Assembly: GCA_963790085.1 (NCBI GenBank)
Contig: CAWBNH010000013.1
Location: 186,001 to 250,000, forward strand
DNA: 64,000 bases
Direction of reading: 5' to 3'
DNA from: CAXMST01 sp963790085
GTDB taxonomy: Bacteria > Actinomycetota > Thermoleophilia > Solirubrobacterales > 70-9
Shown here: positions 50,476-59,856 of the stretch, piece by piece
Layout of the letters: every line of letters starts with the position of its first letter
How positions within the stretch are numbered: the stretch's first letter is position 1
Notes under the pieces: generated by a model
The model's database searches: none
Told to the model about the DNA's origin: nothing
Seen by the model: the letters and a program-made list of their open reading frames with translations, nothing else
Position numbers and translations under genes: made by a program

Positions 50476-52899
50476 CTACGTCGCCCGGCCTGCGGGCACC
50501 AGGCGTAGATCCCAGTGCTTGCCGCTAGGCGTCATCGGCTGGGTCAGGCCCTCCGTCCAGTCGGCCATCAGATCGTCGTAATGGCGACTGCCGGGCTGCC
50601 CGGATTGGCCGGTGAAGGCCTGCCAGACGGAGGCCCCCGGGTCGGCTGGGTCGGCGACCATCCGCCAGCAGGGCGCCCAGACGGCCTTGTAGGGGTCGTT
50701 CGGGTCGAAGGCGACCTGCTTGACCGTCTCCTGAGCGCCGCCGGACTGGACCGAGCGGTTGAAGAACCCCGCGAGCAACGGGTTCGCCTCGCCGAGCGCG
50801 TGCGGGAACTCCATCTCGTGCACGCGCCCCCACCGCCAGCCCTCGGGCTCGATGCCGAAGCGCTCCTCGAGATCGTCCAGCGCACCTCGAAGGCAGTCGA
50901 GCACGTGCTCCGGCCAGGGCCTGCCGATCAACTCGTCGTCGCCCTCGTCCCAGAGGCTGAGCAGGTGCGCCTGCCAGCGCCAGGGGCAGGTGACGTGGGC
51001 GACGAACGGATTCGAGGACCCGTCCAGCCAGCGCCGGGCGAGGTCGCGGTCACCGATCGCCAGGCGGGCGGTCTCCCGTGCCAGCCGCAGCGTGAACGCC
51101 TGGTAGATCGTCGGCGCCACGGCATCGGTGGACATCCGGCCGTCCCAGCTTCGCAGGCGCTCGATCGCCCGGATCTCGCGCTGTCCCTTGGCAAGGTCCT
51201 CGATCCGCGCGAGCCGGTGGACGGTCGCGACACCCGGAATCGAGTACTCGTCGACCTGGATCAGCTCGAAGCTCTCGATGTCGTGGTCGTCGCGCTCGGT
51301 CAGGAGCTGCTCGATCCGAGCGGCGCGGTAGCCGTCCAGGTAGTGGCTGCTGATGTGGTGGGGGAACTCGTCGCCGACGATCCGGTTGTTCGCGGTGATC
51401 AGGTAGCCGCACTCGGGATCGGTCAGCTCCGGCATCTGCTCGTGGGGAACCCAGCCGTCCCACTCATGCTCGCCGGTCCAGCCCGGTCGCGGCAGGTCCG
51501 CCACGCCGCCGCGGCGGATCGGGATCCGGCCCACCGTCTTGTAGCCGATCGACCCGTGGCGGTCCGCCCAGACCAGGTTCGAGACCGGCGTGCACTGGTC
51601 GGCGAGCAGCTCGACCAACTCGGCGCCGCTGGTCGCCTCCAAGGTTCGCACCTGCGCCTGCGACAGCGCCGGCAGCCTCAGGCCCGAGAAGGCCAGTGCG
51701 AGCGGCTCGCTCGCGTCGGCGCCGAGGACCTCGTTGACGATTGGCCCGTGGTGGGTCGCGCGGACGACGAGGTGGTCCGGCTCGGAGCCGCGGATCAGGA
51801 TCCGCTCCTCGCGGATCTCGAGCGGGCGCGACTCCCCCTCGAACTCGTAACTGTCACCGTCGAGTCGCTCGACGAACAGGTCCATCACGTCGGCCATCGC
51901 GTTGGTGAAGGTCCAGGCGACGTCGTTGCCCTGTCCCATCAGCACGCCCGGCGAGCCGGGGATCGACGCCCCTCTGACGAAGCGCTCGCCGACCCTGAGG
52001 TCGACCTGGTAGGTGATCCCGGGCATGCTCGGCGGCAGATGCGGGTCGCCGGCCAGCAGCGGGGCTCCGGAGGCGGTGTGCTCGCCCGAGACCGCCCAGT
52101 TGTTGGAGCCGCTGGCCGACGGCGCGAAGCCGAGCGCGTCGCGAACGGCACCGATCTGGCGGGCGAGGCCAATCCCGTCGCCAGACCAGCTGCCGCCGGG
52201 GCTGAGAACGGCCGGATTCGAGGACGGGTAGAGCGGGTCCAGGCGCTCGGTCAGCTCGGGGCCGAGTGCGCGGATCATCTCAGCGCGCAGCAGCTCCTGC
52301 TCCCAGTTGGTCGAGAGGCCGAAGGTCAGCAGCTTCAGCGCCGAGAACATGTCGGCCGGGCGCCACTCCTCGAAGTCGATCCGCAGCAGCTGGAACTCGA
52401 TCGGCAGCGCCGCGGCATGGTGGACCTGCGAGTTGACCCCCGCGCAGTAGGCCTCGAGCTCGGAGCGGAGGCCGTCGCCGATCGCTCTCACCTCCGCCTC
52501 GGCTACACGGGCGAAGCCGAGCGTCCGCAGCATGCGGTCGGTGGCGAGGGCCTCGCGGCCGGCGATCTCGGACAGGCGGCCTGCCGCGACGCGACGATAG
52601 AGCTCCATCTGCCAGAGGCGGTCCTGGGCGTGACAGACGCCCTCGGCGAACCAGAGATCGTGGGTGCTGTCGGCCTCGATGTGCGGAACGCCCCAGCGAT
52701 CCCGCCTGATCATCGCGGGCGCCGAGAGGCCGGTGACGCGCTGAGTGCCGGAGCGCTTCGGAAGCGGTCGACGCAGCAGCTGCCAGCGCGCCGCCAGGCC
52801 GCTGCCGACGGCCAACGCTCCCAGCGCCGCCGCGGCGATCCCGCCGCGGCGGACCGGCTTGACCCAGGTTTGACTCGACTTGCGGCGCATCGCAGCCAT
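50476..52899 (-). CDS. Penicillin acylase family Ntn-hydrolase
   Basis: 807 residues. After a short N-terminal hydrophobic anchor (about 18-38), the alpha region starts IRRDRWGVPHIEADSTHDLW. The autoprocessing site is at SASGSNNWAVSG, where Ser would become the N-terminal nucleophile; LLAGDPHLPPSMPG follows. The family cleaves amide bonds in penicillins, acyl-homoserine lactones or aculeacins; substrate not predictable. The ATG at 52899 has GAAGGG about 10 nt upstream. Confidence 0.9.
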   Translation of the reverse strand: MAAMRRKSSQTWVKPVRRGGIAAAALGALAVGSGLAARWQLLRRPLPKRSGTQRVTGLSAPAMIRRDRWGVPHIEADSTHDLWFAEGVCHAQDRLWQMELYRRVAAGRLSEIAGREALATDRMLRTLGFARVAEAEVRAIGDGLRSELEAYCAGVNSQVHHAAALPIEFQLLRIDFEEWRPADMFSALKLLTFGLSTNWEQELLRAEMIRALGPELTERLDPLYPSSNPAVLSPGGSWSGDGIGLARQIGAVRDALGFAPSASGSNNWAVSGEHTASGAPLLAGDPHLPPSMPGITYQVDLRVGERFVRGASIPGSPGVLMGQGNDVAWTFTNAMADVMDLFVERLDGDSYEFEGESRPLEIREERILIRGSEPDHLVVRATHHGPIVNEVLGADASEPLALAFSGLRLPALSQAQVRTLEATSGAELVELLADQCTPVSNLVWADRHGSIGYKTVGRIPIRRGGVADLPRPGWTGEHEWDGWVPHEQMPELTDPECGYLITANNRIVGDEFPHHISSHYLDGYRAARIEQLLTERDDHDIESFELIQVDEYSIPGVATVHRLARIEDLAKGQREIRAIERLRSWDGRMSTDAVAPTIYQAFTLRLARETARLAIGDRDLARRWLDGSSNPFVAHVTCPWRWQAHLLSLWDEGDDELIGRPWPEHVLDCLRGALDDLEERFGIEPEGWRWGRVHEMEFPHALGEANPLLAGFFNRSVQSGGAQETVKQVAFDPNDPYKAVWAPCWRMVADPADPGASVWQAFTGQSGQPGSRHYDDLMADWTEGLTQPMTPSGKHWDLRLVPAGRAT

Positions 52900-52958
52900 G
52901 ATTATCAACCCTTCCGCTCGCAGAGTCACGGAGGGTCGGCGGGCGATCGGTCGGCGGC

Positions 52959-53780
52959 TCAATCGCTCAGCTCGCGCAACCTCATCCCCTCGCCGGCGAG
53001 CTTTTCGAGATGGGCCTGCATCGCGAGGGCGGCGGCCGGCTGCAAGCGCTCCGGGACGTCGTCCCAGACAGCCGCCTGCAGCGCGCGCCGCGATCGCTCA
53101 CCCGCCTCGAGAGCGGCAACCAGCCGCCGCTCCCGATCGAGGCGGTGCTCCCGGTACTCGGCGATCCTCGCAGCGGGATCCGTGATCCACGGACCGTGGC
53201 CGGGGCAGAGCAGCTGCGGATCGAGCTCCGCAACGCGCTCCAGCGACCGCATGTAGTCGGCCAGCGACCCTCCCGCCGCCTGCGGCGGCACGATCGACGA
53301 GCCCTCGCCGAGGATCAGGTCACCGCAGAAGCAGACCCCGTCGCGAACGAAGACGACGTGGTCGTCTGCGTGCCCCGGCGTCGCGATCACGCGGAACGGG
53401 CCCGCGTCGGAGTCAGGGCGCGGGGCGCTGCCCCGGACCTCCCGGACCGTGGTCTCGCTCCTCGCGGCGGCGAGCGCTGCGCCCTCGTCGACCGCCGCCC
53501 TGCCGCCCCAGATCACCTCGGCTCCGAGCATCGCCGCCCCTTCGGCGTGGTCGAGATGGGCATGCGTGATCAACGTGGCGCCGATCCCGCCGCGGCTCTC
53601 GGCGACAGCCCGCACCGCCTCGATGTGGCCCTCGATCGCCGGGCCGGGGTCGATCACCCACGCCGGATCGCTGCCGACGACGTAGGTGTTGGTCCCCTCG
53701 AGCGTCATCGGCCCCGGGTTCGGGGCAACGATCCTCTGGACGTCGGGGTGGCCGGGAGCCCGCGCAACTGCGGTCGGCAT
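52959..53780 (-). CDS. Metallo-beta-lactamase-fold hydrolase
   Basis: 273 residues. Zinc motif THAHLDHAEGAAML at about 82-95, then TPGHADDHVVFV, FCGDLILGEGSS and LCPGHGPWI give the MBL ligands. The overall form with a C-terminal winged-helix-like tail resembles LACTB2-type ribonucleases or glyoxalase II-like enzymes. ATG at 53780 starts 11 nt after the pafBC stop, so the two are likely cotranscribed. Confidence 0.88.
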   Translation of the reverse strand: MPTAVARAPGHPDVQRIVAPNPGPMTLEGTNTYVVGSDPAWVIDPGPAIEGHIEAVRAVAESRGGIGATLITHAHLDHAEGAAMLGAEVIWGGRAAVDEGAALAAARSETTVREVRGSAPRPDSDAGPFRVIATPGHADDHVVFVRDGVCFCGDLILGEGSSIVPPQAAGGSLADYMRSLERVAELDPQLLCPGHGPWITDPAARIAEYREHRLDRERRLVAALEAGERSRRALQAAVWDDVPERLQPAAALAMQAHLEKLAGEGMRLRELSD

Positions 53781-53791
53781 CGGCCGCCCGA

Positions 53792-55846
53792 CTACTCGCT
53801 GACCGCGGCGAGCACGGACTCGCGGGCGTCTTCGGGCTCGAGCACGACCATGTCTCCGGCACCCTTGAGGACCTCGCGCACCAGCCACGAGGTCCCGGCG
53901 AATGGCATCTCGATGATCAGGGCGCCGTCGGCGAGCTCCTCGACCACGGTGCGTTCCTCGCGGACCCATCTCGCCCGCTCCGGGGAGACCCAGACCCTCG
54001 CGATCCGCGCATCGGTCACCTCGCCCTCGCTGAGCCAGTGCTGCCCGGAGAGCTGTTCCTCGACCTCTTCGCTCCGCTCGAACGTCTCGCCTGTCGGCTC
54101 CGCCTGCTTGGTGCGATCGAGACGGAAGTGGCGGACGGCGTCTCGCTTGCGATCGCGGCAGCCGACGTACCAGCCACCGGGGCCGCGGGCGAGCCGGTAC
54201 GGCTCGATCTCGCGCGAGGTGAACTGGTCCTCGTTCTCCTTGTAGTAGTTGATCTTCAGCACCCGCCTGTCCTTGGTCGCCTCGTTGACGGCGCTGACGA
54301 TCTCCGGCTCGTCCCTCTCGATCGTGATCTGCAGGCCCTCCTCGGAGGGATCGTGCCCGAGCGCAGCGACGATCTTCGAGCGGGCCGTGTCGAGCCCCGC
54401 CTGTGGCAGGTGGTCGGCGAAGAAATCGATCGCCGCGACGAGGGCCTTGGCCTCGAGCGGCAGCAGCCTGGCCGGCCGCGCGAAGCTGTCGCCGTACGCC
54501 TCTGGATCGACCTCGATCTCGTCGCCGACGATCTCGGCGTAGAGGACGTAGGTGCCGCCGCCGAAGTTGACCACGTTGAGGACGTCGATGTCACCGCGCA
54601 GCTCCTTCTCGCTGATTCCGAGCTCGGCGCAGACATCGGCGGTCGCGAGCCGCCGATCGTTGCGGGCCGAGTCGATCAGCATCCCGGCGAGCGTCACCAG
54701 CCGGGCGAAGCGCTCAGGCCGGATCACCGTCTCGGCCTTGCCGTTCGAGCGACTGCGCCGCTCTGCCTCCTCGAGCGCGGGTCGGGCGACGGCCTTGGCC
54801 GTCTCGAATCCCTCCGCGTGGCGCTTCCGCAGCAGCGCCCGCCGCTCCTCGGCCTCGGCGACCAGCTCGGGCGGAGCAAGCGCGACGGCGTTGTGACGCC
54901 AGCCGAGGAGCCAGGCGATCAGCTGCCGGGAGGACGAGAAGTCGGTCTCGAATATCGAGCCCTTGCCCGGGGCGCCGTCGGCCTTGCGTGCGCGCCGAGT
55001 CTCCCCGAACTGGCCGTAGTCGCGCTCGACCAGCCAATCGATCCGGTCGCTGAGGAAGATCTCCGCCCGACCCGCGTTCGCGCCCATCTGCCAGTCGGCG
55101 CGCGAGGCATAGTCGCGTCGGTCGAAGTCATCGGGGGTCGTGAAGTCGTGCTCCGCCTTGGTCGCGTAGCTGACCTTGCCCTGGATCCGCGAGAGGCGGA
55201 AGACGCGGACCGCATCCCGCTCATGCGATCGCCCGATCAGGTAGAACTGGCCGGAGCGAAAGACGAGATGGTAGGGGTCGACCTTGCGATCCTCGGTCGC
55301 ATCCCGCTCCATCGTGTAGTAGTTGAACTCGATCGTCTTCCGACGTGAGATCGCGGTCTCGATCTTCGCCAGCCGCTGCGACAACTCGCGGCCGCCGGCG
55401 GAGGCGGTCATCGCCATCTCGATCGGGGCCGAATCCCCGTTGCCGTTGCTGAGCGGGCTCTTGCGCCCCCACGAGACCTGCTGCAAGGCGAGCCGCAGCG
55501 GCTCGGCGTAGGCGAACTGCCCGTCGAGCAGCGTCAGCGCCGTGCCCAGCGCGGCAAGCTCCGAGTCGACGAACTCGATCGCCGGCAGGTAGTAGTTCTC
55601 GGGCGGCAGCGCATACAGCTCCGACTCGAGGAAGCCCTCGCTGGGCCGATCCACCTTGAGCGCGATGCCAAGGCTCTCGAGCTCCGCACGGTCGGCGTAG
55701 AAGCGGCGGGCGAAGGCGTCCTCGTTCATCGAGGAGTAGCCCTCCACCTCCTGCTTGATCTCCAGCGCGGAGACCGGCCTGCGGTTCGCCATCAAGAACG
55801 AGATCAGCGAAAGCTGGCGGATGAGCTTCTCGGTGTCCTTTGCCAC
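53792..55846 (-). CDS. pafBC: Fused PafB-PafC transcription activator (two WYL modules)
   Basis: 684 residues, twice the size of a single WYL regulator. Each half has an HTH (about 1-80 and 375-440) and a WYL domain (YHLVFRSGQFYLIGRSHERD; YRLARGPGGWYVGCRDRKRD), each followed by a WCX-type extension. PafBC activates DNA-damage genes independently of LexA in actinobacteria; separate pafB and pafC genes are common, and this is the fused form. The GTG start has TATCCT 7 nt upstream. It heads an operon with the MBL hydrolase. Confidence 0.88.
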   Translation of the reverse strand: MAKDTEKLIRQLSLISFLMANRRPVSALEIKQEVEGYSSMNEDAFARRFYADRAELESLGIALKVDRPSEGFLESELYALPPENYYLPAIEFVDSELAALGTALTLLDGQFAYAEPLRLALQQVSWGRKSPLSNGNGDSAPIEMAMTASAGGRELSQRLAKIETAISRRKTIEFNYYTMERDATEDRKVDPYHLVFRSGQFYLIGRSHERDAVRVFRLSRIQGKVSYATKAEHDFTTPDDFDRRDYASRADWQMGANAGRAEIFLSDRIDWLVERDYGQFGETRRARKADGAPGKGSIFETDFSSSRQLIAWLLGWRHNAVALAPPELVAEAEERRALLRKRHAEGFETAKAVARPALEEAERRSRSNGKAETVIRPERFARLVTLAGMLIDSARNDRRLATADVCAELGISEKELRGDIDVLNVVNFGGGTYVLYAEIVGDEIEVDPEAYGDSFARPARLLPLEAKALVAAIDFFADHLPQAGLDTARSKIVAALGHDPSEEGLQITIERDEPEIVSAVNEATKDRRVLKINYYKENEDQFTSREIEPYRLARGPGGWYVGCRDRKRDAVRHFRLDRTKQAEPTGETFERSEEVEEQLSGQHWLSEGEVTDARIARVWVSPERARWVREERTVVEELADGALIIEMPFAGTSWLVREVLKGAGDMVVLEPEDARESVLAAVSE

Positions 55847-55853
55847 GGGGCGC

Positions 55854-55859
55854 AGGATA
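55854..55859 (-). promoter_or_regulatory. -10-like TATCCT of a probable leaderless pafBC start
   Basis: On the minus strand TATCCT ends 7 nt before the GTG at 55846. It sits in a 92-nt gap with no other visible element. Confidence 0.45.
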
Positions 55860-55938
55860 GTTGCGGCCCGCCGCCGCTCGTCTGGTTGCGAGCACCGAAT
55901 CGCGCAGTTTGCGCACTCGGCCGGGCTCCTGGGGGCCG

Positions 55939-56940
55939 CTACGCAGCGCGCTGGCGGAAGTAGGCCGCGGTGTCGATCCCGCGGTCGAACCCCGACCAGG
56001 CCTCACCGTCGGCGAGGCTGCGCTCGATCCGATCGAAGCTGCCGAGCTTGCCGCCGAGGTTGTCCATCATGTGGACCAGGGTGGCCTCCCTGGTCGCGGG
56101 CACGACCGGCGAGCCGTGCTCGAGCGATCCGTGGTGGCTGAGGATGATGTGCAGCACCGACTGCGCCAGATCGGCGTCGAAGCCGTCGATCGCCTCGATC
56201 TCGCGACGAACCCGGTAGTAGCCGAGCGGGATCTCGCCCTGAAGCCGACCCTGATCCGTGAGGTCGATCGCAAGCGGATCGTCGTTGTAGGCCTCGAGCT
56301 TGCCGACATCGTGAAGCAGCGCTCCGGTGACGGCGACGTCGCGATCGATGCCCGGGAAGAAGGAGGCCGCGGCGCTGACGCTCTGGGCGACGGAGAGCGC
56401 GTGCTCGAGCAGGCCGTGACGATAGGCCTGGTGGTAGTGCTTGGCGGCAGGAGCGTCGCGAAAGCGCTCCCAGATCGAGGTCCTCGGGGAGAAGAAGCCG
56501 TCGAGCAGGCGCCGCAGGTCGGGAGTCTGGATCGTCTCGAGCAGCGAGCGGAGATCGGCCTCGAGCCGCTCGAGCGGGACCGGGGAGACCCCGTGCAGCA
56601 TCGCCGGGTCGTACTCGTCCGCCGCGGCGGGGCAGATCCCCTCGACGATGATCGCGTCGCCCCATCGCTGACTCGACTCGAACCGGCCGTCAACCCTGAC
56701 GATCGCACCCGGCTCGGTGATCGCGAACCGCGCGTCGACCTCGTCCCAGGACTTGGCGGCGACCGAGCCGGAGCGGTCGGAGAGGCGGAGCGCCAGCCAC
56801 TCGCCGCCCTTCTTGGTCGGCCTGCGGCTGCGATCGCGAACGACGTACACGCCGTCGACGCGATCACCGTCGGCAAGCGCCGCCAGGTCGCGATGCTCGG
56901 GTGCCCCGGTCGCCCCGTCGAGCTGTGGTTGCCGGTCCAT
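55939..56940 (-). CDS. YhaM-like exoribonuclease: OB-fold plus HD domain (second copy)
   Basis: 333 residues. OB-fold from VDGVYVVRDRSRRPTKKGGE to about 100; the HD domain follows with GLLEHALSVAQ, GALLHDVGKLEAYND and LSHHGSLEHG metal-binding residues. This closer match to YhaM of Bacillus, including MMDNLGGKLGSFD, suggests 3'-5' exonuclease activity. It shares layout but not close sequence with the gene at 21344-22279. ATG at 56940 begins 75 nt from the divergent amine oxidase. Confidence 0.85.
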   Translation of the reverse strand: MDRQPQLDGATGAPEHRDLAALADGDRVDGVYVVRDRSRRPTKKGGEWLALRLSDRSGSVAAKSWDEVDARFAITEPGAIVRVDGRFESSQRWGDAIIVEGICPAAADEYDPAMLHGVSPVPLERLEADLRSLLETIQTPDLRRLLDGFFSPRTSIWERFRDAPAAKHYHQAYRHGLLEHALSVAQSVSAAASFFPGIDRDVAVTGALLHDVGKLEAYNDDPLAIDLTDQGRLQGEIPLGYYRVRREIEAIDGFDADLAQSVLHIILSHHGSLEHGSPVVPATREATLVHMMDNLGGKLGSFDRIERSLADGEAWSGFDRGIDTAAYFRQRAA

Positions 56941-57003
56941 GGAGCAGACCAAATTAGGGAAGCCGGCGGACGGCGCCGGGGTGGGCGAAGAGCCCACTCG
57001 GCG

Positions 57004-57009
57004 TAGTCT
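57004..57009 (+). promoter_or_regulatory. -10-like TAGTCT of a probable leaderless start
   Basis: TAGTCT ends 6 nt before the ATG at 57016. AGGG is also present in the short gap but too close to serve as a ribosome-binding site. Confidence 0.4.
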
Positions 57010-57015
57010 GAGGGC

Positions 57016-58230
57016 ATGAAGATCGTCGTCGGAGCCGGCTTTGCCGGGTTGAACGCGGCCGCCACCCTGGTCGAGTCCGGCGAGGACGTCCGCGTGCTCG
57101 AGGCCCGCAACCGGATCGGCGGCCGGGTCCACTCACGAACGCTGCCGAACGGCGCCGTGATCGAGATGGGCGCCGAGTTCATCCTCCCGGCCAACACCTA
57201 CATCCGCGAGCGTGCCGGACAACTCGGCCTCGAGCTCTGGGACAAGGGCGTTTGCTACGGGCGTCGGGAGGCACGCGGCGGAGCGGAGGTACGGGACGGC
57301 GACCTGCACGCGGCGCTGGCCGCGATCGAGGGGGCGCTGGCAGCCGATCCCGCCGCGGCGCGCAAGTCCGCGGCCGAGCTGGTCGGCGAGCTCGACGTCT
57401 CCCCGGGGGCGCGCGAGTACATCCTCGCCCGGACCGAGATCTCGGCCGCAAGCCCAGCCGACGCGGTGCCGGCCGCCGACCTGCTCGGCGTCGCCCACGT
57501 CGACGACCTGCCCTCCCCCGGGATCGCGGGCGGCAACCAGACGCTGGCCCGGGCCCTGGCAGCCCGGATCGGCGCCGACCGGATCGTGCTCGGAGCGCCG
57601 GTCGAGAGGATCACGATCGGCGAGGGCGGCGTCCGCGTCGCGGGCGGCGGCGTCGAGCTCGACGGCAGCGGTGCGATCGTCGCGGTTCCGGCGAGCGTCC
57701 TCTCGGAGATCGAGCTCGACCCGCCGCTCGAGGACAGCCGGGCCGGTGCCTTCGCAGCGGTTCGCTACGGCGAGGCGGCGAAGCTCTTCGCGCCGCTCGA
57801 GTCAGCGGTCGAGCCGCGGGCCGTGATGTCGATGCCCGAGCGCTACTGGTGCTGGACCGGAAACGGGGCCGACGGCCGTTTGCAGCCGGCGCTCAGCGCC
57901 TTCGCCGGATCGCGCGGCGCGCTCGAGGGCCTGGGCGTGGCGGAAGGGCCCGAGCGCTGGCTCGCCTCGCTGCGGGCGCTGCGGCCGGAGCTCGAGATCG
58001 ATGACGGCGACGCGCTGCTCTCGACCTGGAGCGACGATCGGTGGGTCCGAGCCGCCTACTCGATCTCACCCGGGGCGGAGCTGACCGAGCGGATGCTGGC
58101 GCCGCACGAGCGGCTGGCGTTCTGCGGGGAGCACACGGCCGGCGAGTTCTCGGGGCTGATGGAGGGCGCGCTCCGCAGCGGCCGCGACGCGGCGCTGAGG
58201 CTACTCGCCGGAGCACCGCCGACGCCCTGA
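57016..58230 (+). CDS. Flavin-dependent amine oxidase family protein
   Basis: 404 residues. FAD-binding N-terminus MKIVVGAGFAGLNAAATL, then EARNRIGGRVHSRTLPNGAV and MGAEFIL are typical of monoamine oxidase-like flavoproteins. The C-terminal FAD motif is AFCGEHTAGEFSGLMEGAL. The protein is shorter than mammalian MAO and lacks a membrane tail. Substrate unknown; it may act on amines or on carotenoid-like compounds. Confidence 0.85.
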   Translation: MKIVVGAGFAGLNAAATLVESGEDVRVLEARNRIGGRVHSRTLPNGAVIEMGAEFILPANTYIRERAGQLGLELWDKGVCYGRREARGGAEVRDGDLHAALAAIEGALAADPAAARKSAAELVGELDVSPGAREYILARTEISAASPADAVPAADLLGVAHVDDLPSPGIAGGNQTLARALAARIGADRIVLGAPVERITIGEGGVRVAGGGVELDGSGAIVAVPASVLSEIELDPPLEDSRAGAFAAVRYGEAAKLFAPLESAVEPRAVMSMPERYWCWTGNGADGRLQPALSAFAGSRGALEGLGVAEGPERWLASLRALRPELEIDDGDALLSTWSDDRWVRAAYSISPGAELTERMLAPHERLAFCGEHTAGEFSGLMEGALRSGRDAALRLLAGAPPTP

Positions 58231-58246
58231 GCCCGGGGGCCCCGCC

Positions 58247-58987
58247 CTAGACCTCGTTGAAGAAGTTGAGCCCGATGCCGTCGAGCCACTGCTGCGCCTC
58301 GATGTTCAACCTGAACAGCTCACCGGTGTAGACGAGCACGCCCATCACGATCAGCACCGCACCGCCGAAGGCCATCAGCTCGCGGTAGTGGCGCTTGACG
58401 ACCGCGAAGGCGCTGGTCATCCGGGTGAAGCCGATCGCGGTGAGCAGGAACGGAATCGCCAGCCCCAGCGAGTAGACGGCGAGCATCACCCCGCCCTGCC
58501 AGACCGAGCTCGAGGTCGAGGCGAGACCGAGGATCGCCGCCAGGGTCGGGCCCACGCATGGGGTCCAGGCGATCGCGAAGGCGCCCCCGGCGACTATCGG
58601 GCCGCCCTTGCCCGCCCGCTCCATCAGCGCATCCACACGCCACTCGGCGTTGAGCTTGGCGATGAACAACGTCGCGACGAAGAAGATTCCCATCGCGATG
58701 ATCAGAACGCCGGCGACCTTGTTGAGCGTCTGCAGGTTCGTGCGCAGGGCCTGGCTGATGCCGGTGGCGGAGAGGCCGAGGATGATGAAGATCGTCGAGA
58801 AGCTGGCGATGAACAGCAGCGAGGGCGGCACCACCTTGCGCCAGTCGGCGTCCTCGAGGTCGCTCGCCGCAACCCCCGTCACCGCCGAGAGATAGCCGGG
58901 CACCAGCGGCAGCACGCAGGGGGACAGGAACGAGATCGCGCCCGCGAAGAGCGCGGTGAGGAGGCTTACACCGCCGATCTCGACCAT
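58247..58987 (-). CDS. ccdA: Cytochrome c biogenesis/thiol-transfer protein CcdA
   Basis: 246 residues with six membrane helices. The two cysteines are in SFLSPCVLPLVPGYLSAVTG and WTPCVGPTLAAILG. CcdA carries reducing equivalents from cytoplasmic thioredoxin across the membrane. The gene follows the TlpA-like gene on the same strand after 13 nt, so the pair forms a complete thiol relay for haem attachment or other exported thiol proteins. Confidence 0.93.
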   Translation of the reverse strand: MVEIGGVSLLTALFAGAISFLSPCVLPLVPGYLSAVTGVAASDLEDADWRKVVPPSLLFIASFSTIFIILGLSATGISQALRTNLQTLNKVAGVLIIAMGIFFVATLFIAKLNAEWRVDALMERAGKGGPIVAGGAFAIAWTPCVGPTLAAILGLASTSSSVWQGGVMLAVYSLGLAIPFLLTAIGFTRMTSAFAVVKRHYRELMAFGGAVLIVMGVLVYTGELFRLNIEAQQWLDGIGLNFFNEV

Positions 58988-59000
58988 GGCTCAAATGATC

Positions 59001-59579
59001 TCAGTTGAGCAGATGCCGCTCGATGTCCTGCTCGAGCTGCTCGCGGTTCGCATAGGCGCCCTGGAACACGTTGACGACCTCGCCCTGCTCGTCGATGAAC
59101 ACCGTCGTCGGCGAGACGACGCCGCCGCCGAGCGAGGCGATCGCCGCTGCTGAGGGATCGAACACGTGCGGGTAGGGAACCGGCAGCTCGGCGAGAAACT
59201 GCTCGGCGGCGCCGAGGTCGTCCTGCATGTCGATGCCGACGAACGCGACCTCATCGGCATGCAGATCGGCGGAGTCGCCGAAGTAGGGGAACTCGGCGCG
59301 GCACGGCTCACACCAGGACGCCCACTGGTTGACGACCACCGGGTGGCCCTCGAGCTCGGCCAGCTTCGCGTCGAGCGATCCCTCATCGAGGATCTGACCC
59401 GCCTCGGCTCGGTTCGCCGCGAGCGCCTTCGGAACCCCCTTCTCCTTCGGGGGCGGGGCCGACTGCGCACCCTGGGCCGGCGCGGCCACATCTCCGTCAT
59501 CCGAGGATCCACAGGCGGCGAGCGCGAGCGCCGCGATCGGCAGGGCCAGGCCCAGGGTCCATTTCCGACTTCTGCTCAT
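59001..59579 (-). CDS. TlpA/ResA-like thiol-disulfide lipoprotein
   Basis: 192 residues. A signal peptide ends in the lipobox LALAACGSS (Cys at about 23). The thioredoxin domain has WASWCEPCRAEFPYFGDS and the cis-Pro loop GVVSPTTVFID. It would sit outside the membrane and receive electrons from CcdA. ATG at 59579 has GAGGGA upstream, which decides it over the earlier in-frame Met. Confidence 0.9.
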   Translation of the reverse strand: MSRSRKWTLGLALPIAALALAACGSSDDGDVAAPAQGAQSAPPPKEKGVPKALAANRAEAGQILDEGSLDAKLAELEGHPVVVNQWASWCEPCRAEFPYFGDSADLHADEVAFVGIDMQDDLGAAEQFLAELPVPYPHVFDPSAAAIASLGGGVVSPTTVFIDEQGEVVNVFQGAYANREQLEQDIERHLLN

Positions 59580-59701
59580 CTGCTTCCCTCGAATTGTCGG
59601 TGGCGGTCTCCGCCGGCCGCAGGCGGCGGCGCCGGGCTCAAGCGCCGGCATCGATGAGACCCGCGTTGGCGGCTTTCGTCGCAAGAGCGCCCAAACGAGG
59701 C

Positions 59702-59717
59702 TAGCTGGGCGCAGCTA
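59702..59717. repeat. Perfect inverted repeat TAGCTG-N4-CAGCTA
   Basis: It lies in the 277-nt divergent region between the TlpA-like and DUF3179 genes. It has operator form, but no regulator is linked to it, and the rest of this region shows no clear promoter. Confidence 0.3.
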
Positions 59718-59856
59718 CCGGCCGGGGCGGCGGGCTCGCGGCGCGGGACCCCTGCAGGTTTCTACGTGCTGATCGGAGTCGGCCCTGCACCGATCGATTC
59801 AGTTGCCCTGATCGTCGCGCGCGAATCGCCGGGCCCGCCAACGGGTCAAAGCACCG

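Noticed and set aside
50515..53256. A 913-codon open frame antisense to the penicillin acylase and MBL genes
   Set aside because: The opposite strand encodes two recognisable enzymes with catalytic motifs; this frame is low-complexity and has no start signal.
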